Of a stretch of 7,896 nucleotides of DNA, positions 5,734 through 7,896 are shown one piece after another. The notes beneath the pieces were generated by a model, which made no database searches, was not told where the DNA came from, and was given only the letters and a program-made list of their open reading frames with translations. The position numbers and the translations under genes are program-made. Within the stretch, counting starts at the first letter, position 1. The number at the start of each line of letters is the position of its first letter. Source of the DNA: an uncultured Oscillospiraceae bacterium (lineage in GTDB: Bacteria > Bacillota > Clostridia > Oscillospirales > Ruminococcaceae); assembly GCA_910577365.1 (NCBI GenBank), contig CAJTMU010000056.1:5413-13308 (forward strand). Reading direction: 5' to 3'.

Positions 5734-6117
5734 ATGATCAGCCTGCTTGTAAAATTCGCATTGCAGCACTTTCTGGTTTTCGGGCTGCACTTTGAGGGGA
5801 GAAACCAATTTCCGCGCCAGCTTTCCGCCAAGGACGAGGCAGAATGTATACGTAAGATAGCCGAGGGAGACGACTCTGCGCGGGATAAGCTTATAGTACA
5901 TAATCTGCGTCTTGTAGCTTATATTGTCAAGAAAAACTACCCCGATGCCCGCGACCAAGACGACCTTATTTCCATCGGCACGATAGGTCTTATCCGCGCC
6001 GCCGAAACCTTTGATTATCTTAAAGGAAATCATTTCAGCACATATGCTTCAAAGTGTATAGATAATGCTATTACACACTTGCGGAAACACCGTTTTGCTT
6101 TCCGGAGCGCCTGCTGA
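5734..6117 (+). CDS. sigK: 5' half of sigK (pro-sigma-K), interrupted by a skin-like element
   Basis: This frame of 127 codons encodes the N-terminal part of the late mother-cell sporulation sigma factor, which directs spore coat and mother-cell lysis genes. Residues 1-20 are hydrophobic (MISLLVKFALQHFLVFGLHF) and resemble the pro-sequence removed by the SpoIVFB protease. FPRQLS (26-31) matches the conserved post-cleavage segment. HNLRLVAYIVKK (56-67) and DLISIGTIGLIRAAETF (77-93) are sigma region 2.1-2.2, and FSTYASKCIDN (101-111) begins region 2.3. Family similarity then ends and a stop follows 16 codons later, so the -10 and -35 recognition parts (regions 2.4, 3 and 4) are missing. I chose the ATG at 5734 for its GGGAGG seven bases upstream; an in-frame TTG at 5719 overlaps that site. 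The product would be inactive unless the downstream element is excised. Confidence 0.9.
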   Translation: MISLLVKFALQHFLVFGLHFEGRNQFPRQLSAKDEAECIRKIAEGDDSARDKLIVHNLRLVAYIVKKNYPDARDQDDLISIGTIGLIRAAETFDYLKGNHFSTYASKCIDNAITHLRKHRFAFRSAC

Positions 6118-6118
6118 A
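6055..6118. other. Left attachment site region of the sigK intervening element
   Basis: SigK similarity ends at codon N111 (AAT, 6064-6066) and the recombinase ends at 6122, so the crossover lies in this short interval. In B. subtilis the skin crossover falls in the equivalent Asn-Glu codons (core AATGA); here the sequence is AATGCT. Two 6-bp inverted arms, CGGAAA (6082-6087) and TTTCCG (6099-6104), lie on the element side and may be part of the recombinase half-site. The exact core needs the right end. Confidence 0.6.
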
Positions 6119-6121
6119 AGT

Positions 6122-7771
6122 CTATGTTTGATCGTCTGCGCGCCTGATAAAAATATGGGCGCTCTCCCCATCCCACTCAATGCGGTCGATTATCCGGTGC
6201 ATATAATCGCGCTTTTCAACCACGGTCAGCGCATCGAATACTTCCTTAAAACGCTCGATTGATTTTACGATCGCGTCAACCTGTCTTTGCCGCTCCAGAT
6301 TTTCCTCGCCGAGAAAGCTAAGCTCGGCGATCTCATTTTCCAGCACTTTTATCTCGTTATCGAGCCGCTCCACCTCTTTGGCGGTATAGGAAAGCATTGC
6401 GGAGCCGTCCTCCGATCTCGCGAGAGCGTCCATAAGATTTGAGATCATTTTACGCTTTTCATCGGTCTGTTTTTTCAGATCCGCCAGCCTTGCCGAATTA
6501 TCCTCGGTCTCCCTGTTTGACTGTTTTATGAGGGTATCCAGCTGTCTGCCGATCGTCGACTTCGGCTGATTGAATTTAAGCAGTTCATCGCACACCAGCT
6601 TATCGAGAACGTTTCCGTTGACGTTTTTCATGGTGCATTTTGATTTATGGGAACGCTCCTTAAACTCGCACATATAGCTGAACGTCTGCGTACCGTCGGG
6701 GTTGAGCCGCTTGTTAGAGTTCACGCGCGGGCGCATTATGCTTCCGCAGTTTGCACAGCGGACAAGCCCCGAGAAAATGCTAACCTGATTGCGCACGGGG
6801 CGGTAAAAGGTCTTGGACGCGTTCTCACCGATAAGCGACTGCGCTTTCAGCCAGGTATCCGATGGGATTATTCCCGTGTGCTTGCCGAGCGCTATTATCC
6901 ATTCGTCGGGAGCAGTCCGGTGCTGCTGTTTTCCGCTCTGGGCGCTTCTGCGGAACGGCATTATTCCCCGCTTTCCGTCTGTTTCAGAAACTTCAAAGCA
7001 CACACTGCTGCCAAGCTCCCTGAAATAATCGCAGACCGCTTTATCCGCAATGCAGTAAACGGGATTTTTCAGTATATCCTTGACCGCTCTCATTCTGAAT
7101 TCCGAGCTCTCGCGCGTTTTTATATCATGCTGAATAAGCCACGCCGCCGTTTTGGTAAGCGAACGCAGCTCAAGGAATTTCTCAAATATCAGCTTTACGG
7201 TTTTAACCTCGGAAGGTATCTGCTTTAATTTGAACGCCGAACGCTTTTTCCCCTCATCATCGGTTATTTCTGTTTTCTCGCCCGTATACCCAAGCGGCGT
7301 AACTCCGCCGAGCCAGCGTCCCGTCCTTGCGAGAAGTATCAAATTATCCCTTACACGCTCGGCTATCGTTTCACGCTCCAACTGCGCGAATACCGCGGCA
7401 ATGTTCATCATGGCTCTGCCCATGGGGGTTGAGGTGTCAAACTGCTCCTTAATGCAGATAAAGGCGGTGTGCATTCCGTTAAGTTCTTCAATAAGACCGG
7501 CAAAATCGCCGACGTTGCGGCTGATACGGTCAAGGCGGTATACCACAATATAATCAAATGGCTCTTTTCTGGCTCTCTGCATCATCAGGCGGAACTGCGG
7601 TCGGTCAAGATTTTTCGCCGAAAAACCCTCGTCCTCATACACGAATATCTCACCGTCCTTAGCTTCCGGAATATTTCTTTCTATGTATTCGCGGCACAGG
7701 GTTATCTGGTTCTCTATGCTTTCGCCCTTGCCGGTGAATTTTGATTTTCTGGAATAGATGGCGATTTTCAT
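6122..7771 (-). CDS. Large serine recombinase (SpoIVCA-like) of the sigK element
   Basis: This 549-residue site-specific recombinase probably excises the element by a Ser-DNA covalent mechanism. The resolvase catalytic domain (about 1-145) shows YSRKS with R8 and nucleophile S10, YRLDRISR (78-85) with further active-site arginines, and an intact FAQLERETIAERV region (128-140). The recombinase domain (about 150-265) follows. A zinc ribbon has C339, C342, C368 and C379. A long charged coiled coil (about 405-490), typical of large serine integrases for synapsis control, precedes the C-terminal tail. Length and order are complete, so it looks functional. I chose the ATG at 7771 because AAAGGGG lies six bases upstream and residue 1 matches the family; the ATG at 7789 has no good ribosome binding site and would leave a leader of only about 9 nt. 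The gene converges on the sigK stub with a 4-bp gap. Confidence 0.92.
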   Translation of the reverse strand: MKIAIYSRKSKFTGKGESIENQITLCREYIERNIPEAKDGEIFVYEDEGFSAKNLDRPQFRLMMQRARKEPFDYIVVYRLDRISRNVGDFAGLIEELNGMHTAFICIKEQFDTSTPMGRAMMNIAAVFAQLERETIAERVRDNLILLARTGRWLGGVTPLGYTGEKTEITDDEGKKRSAFKLKQIPSEVKTVKLIFEKFLELRSLTKTAAWLIQHDIKTRESSEFRMRAVKDILKNPVYCIADKAVCDYFRELGSSVCFEVSETDGKRGIMPFRRSAQSGKQQHRTAPDEWIIALGKHTGIIPSDTWLKAQSLIGENASKTFYRPVRNQVSIFSGLVRCANCGSIMRPRVNSNKRLNPDGTQTFSYMCEFKERSHKSKCTMKNVNGNVLDKLVCDELLKFNQPKSTIGRQLDTLIKQSNRETEDNSARLADLKKQTDEKRKMISNLMDALARSEDGSAMLSYTAKEVERLDNEIKVLENEIAELSFLGEENLERQRQVDAIVKSIERFKEVFDALTVVEKRDYMHRIIDRIEWDGESAHIFIRRADDQT

Positions 7772-7804
7772 GCGGAACCCCTTTCCCATAATTTCTTAAT
7801 TTAT

Positions 7805-7833
7805 ATTATAGCATATTCTGGATTAATTTACAA
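7805..7833 (-). promoter_or_regulatory. Sigma-A-type promoter of the recombinase
   Basis: On the minus strand TTGTAA (7828-7833), 17 bp, then TATAAT (7805-7810) preceded by TGC (extended -10). Start would be near 7798, 27 nt before the ATG at 7771. B. subtilis spoIVCA is known to depend on the mother-cell factor sigma-E; here the visible promoter looks vegetative. Confidence 0.75.
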
Positions 7834-7880
7834 GTGTTTTTACGTCAATTTAATAATTCATTGCGTTAATTTAATAAATC
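7823..7880. repeat. About 21-bp spaced direct repeats upstream of the recombinase
   Basis: CGTCAATTTAATAATTC (7843-7859) and CGTTAATTTAATAAATC (7864-7880) match at 15 of 17 positions and are offset by 21 bp. The core TYAATTTA also occurs at 7823-7830, offset 22 bp, inside the promoter spacer and -35. Two-turn phasing on one DNA face suggests a regulator binding array. The window ends soon after, so more copies may exist. Confidence 0.5.
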
Positions 7881-7896
7881 ACAAGAATTTAAAAAT

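Larger units (their letters stand above)
6064..7896 (-). mobile_element. Skin-like sigK intervening element, left end (continues past the window)
   Basis: The element starts inside sigK at the position used by B. subtilis skin and has a large serine recombinase as its first gene, pointing back at the sigK stub. The right end, the second half of sigK and other cargo are not in the window. Element size therefore cannot be given. Only the recombinase and its promoter region are seen. Confidence 0.8.

Noticed and set aside
5665..6033. Minus-strand frame opposite sigK
   Set aside because: The plus strand encodes unmistakable sigma region 2; the opposite frame has no family features.
6647..7553. 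Plus-strand frames opposite the recombinase
   Set aside because: Shadows of a complete recombinase gene whose motifs are all on the minus strand.

Overview
The window reads as chromosome of a low-to-moderate-GC, endospore-forming Clostridia. The codon use, AT-rich intergenic DNA, consensus TTGACA/TATAAT promoters, strong GGAGG ribosome binding sites and a sporulation sigma factor all fit, and a Ruminococcus/Oscillospiraceae-type host is my best guess (inference). Apart from the sigK fragment, every protein gene lies on the minus strand.

From left to right: the N-terminal 114 codons of UMP kinase (pyrH) run off the left edge. Homoserine dehydrogenase (hom) follows, with its own strong promoter and a leader of about 130 nt carrying a hairpin. 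Next is an aldo/keto reductase of the YghZ type, again with its own promoter. Between 2943 and about 3275 there is no convincing protein gene, but there is a promoter-like -10, a set of mutually consistent long-range complementarities and an intrinsic terminator. I interpret this as a structured noncoding RNA of about 320 nt, possibly of the raiA-motif class. Positions 3312-5550 hold a three-gene unit (SAM methyltransferase, zinc-ribbon Nudix hydrolase, second SAM methyltransferase) driven by a perfect consensus promoter overlapped by an 11-bp-arm palindrome, and closed by a terminator.

The right third is the most notable part. The plus strand carries the 5' half of sigK, the late mother-cell sporulation sigma factor, with its hydrophobic pro-sequence. 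The reading frame leaves the family at the same Cys-Ile-[Glu/Asp]-Asn point where the skin element splits sigK in Bacillus subtilis. Four bases after the stub's stop codon lies the end of a convergent large serine recombinase. This is the left end of a skin-like sigK intervening element that runs past the right edge of the window. By analogy, the recombinase would excise the element in the mother cell and rejoin sigK. The second half of sigK, the other attachment site and the rest of the cargo are not visible.

The pyrH, hom and reductase genes are ordinary metabolism. The main points of interest are the sigK element, the structured RNA and the operator-like dyads at several promoters.
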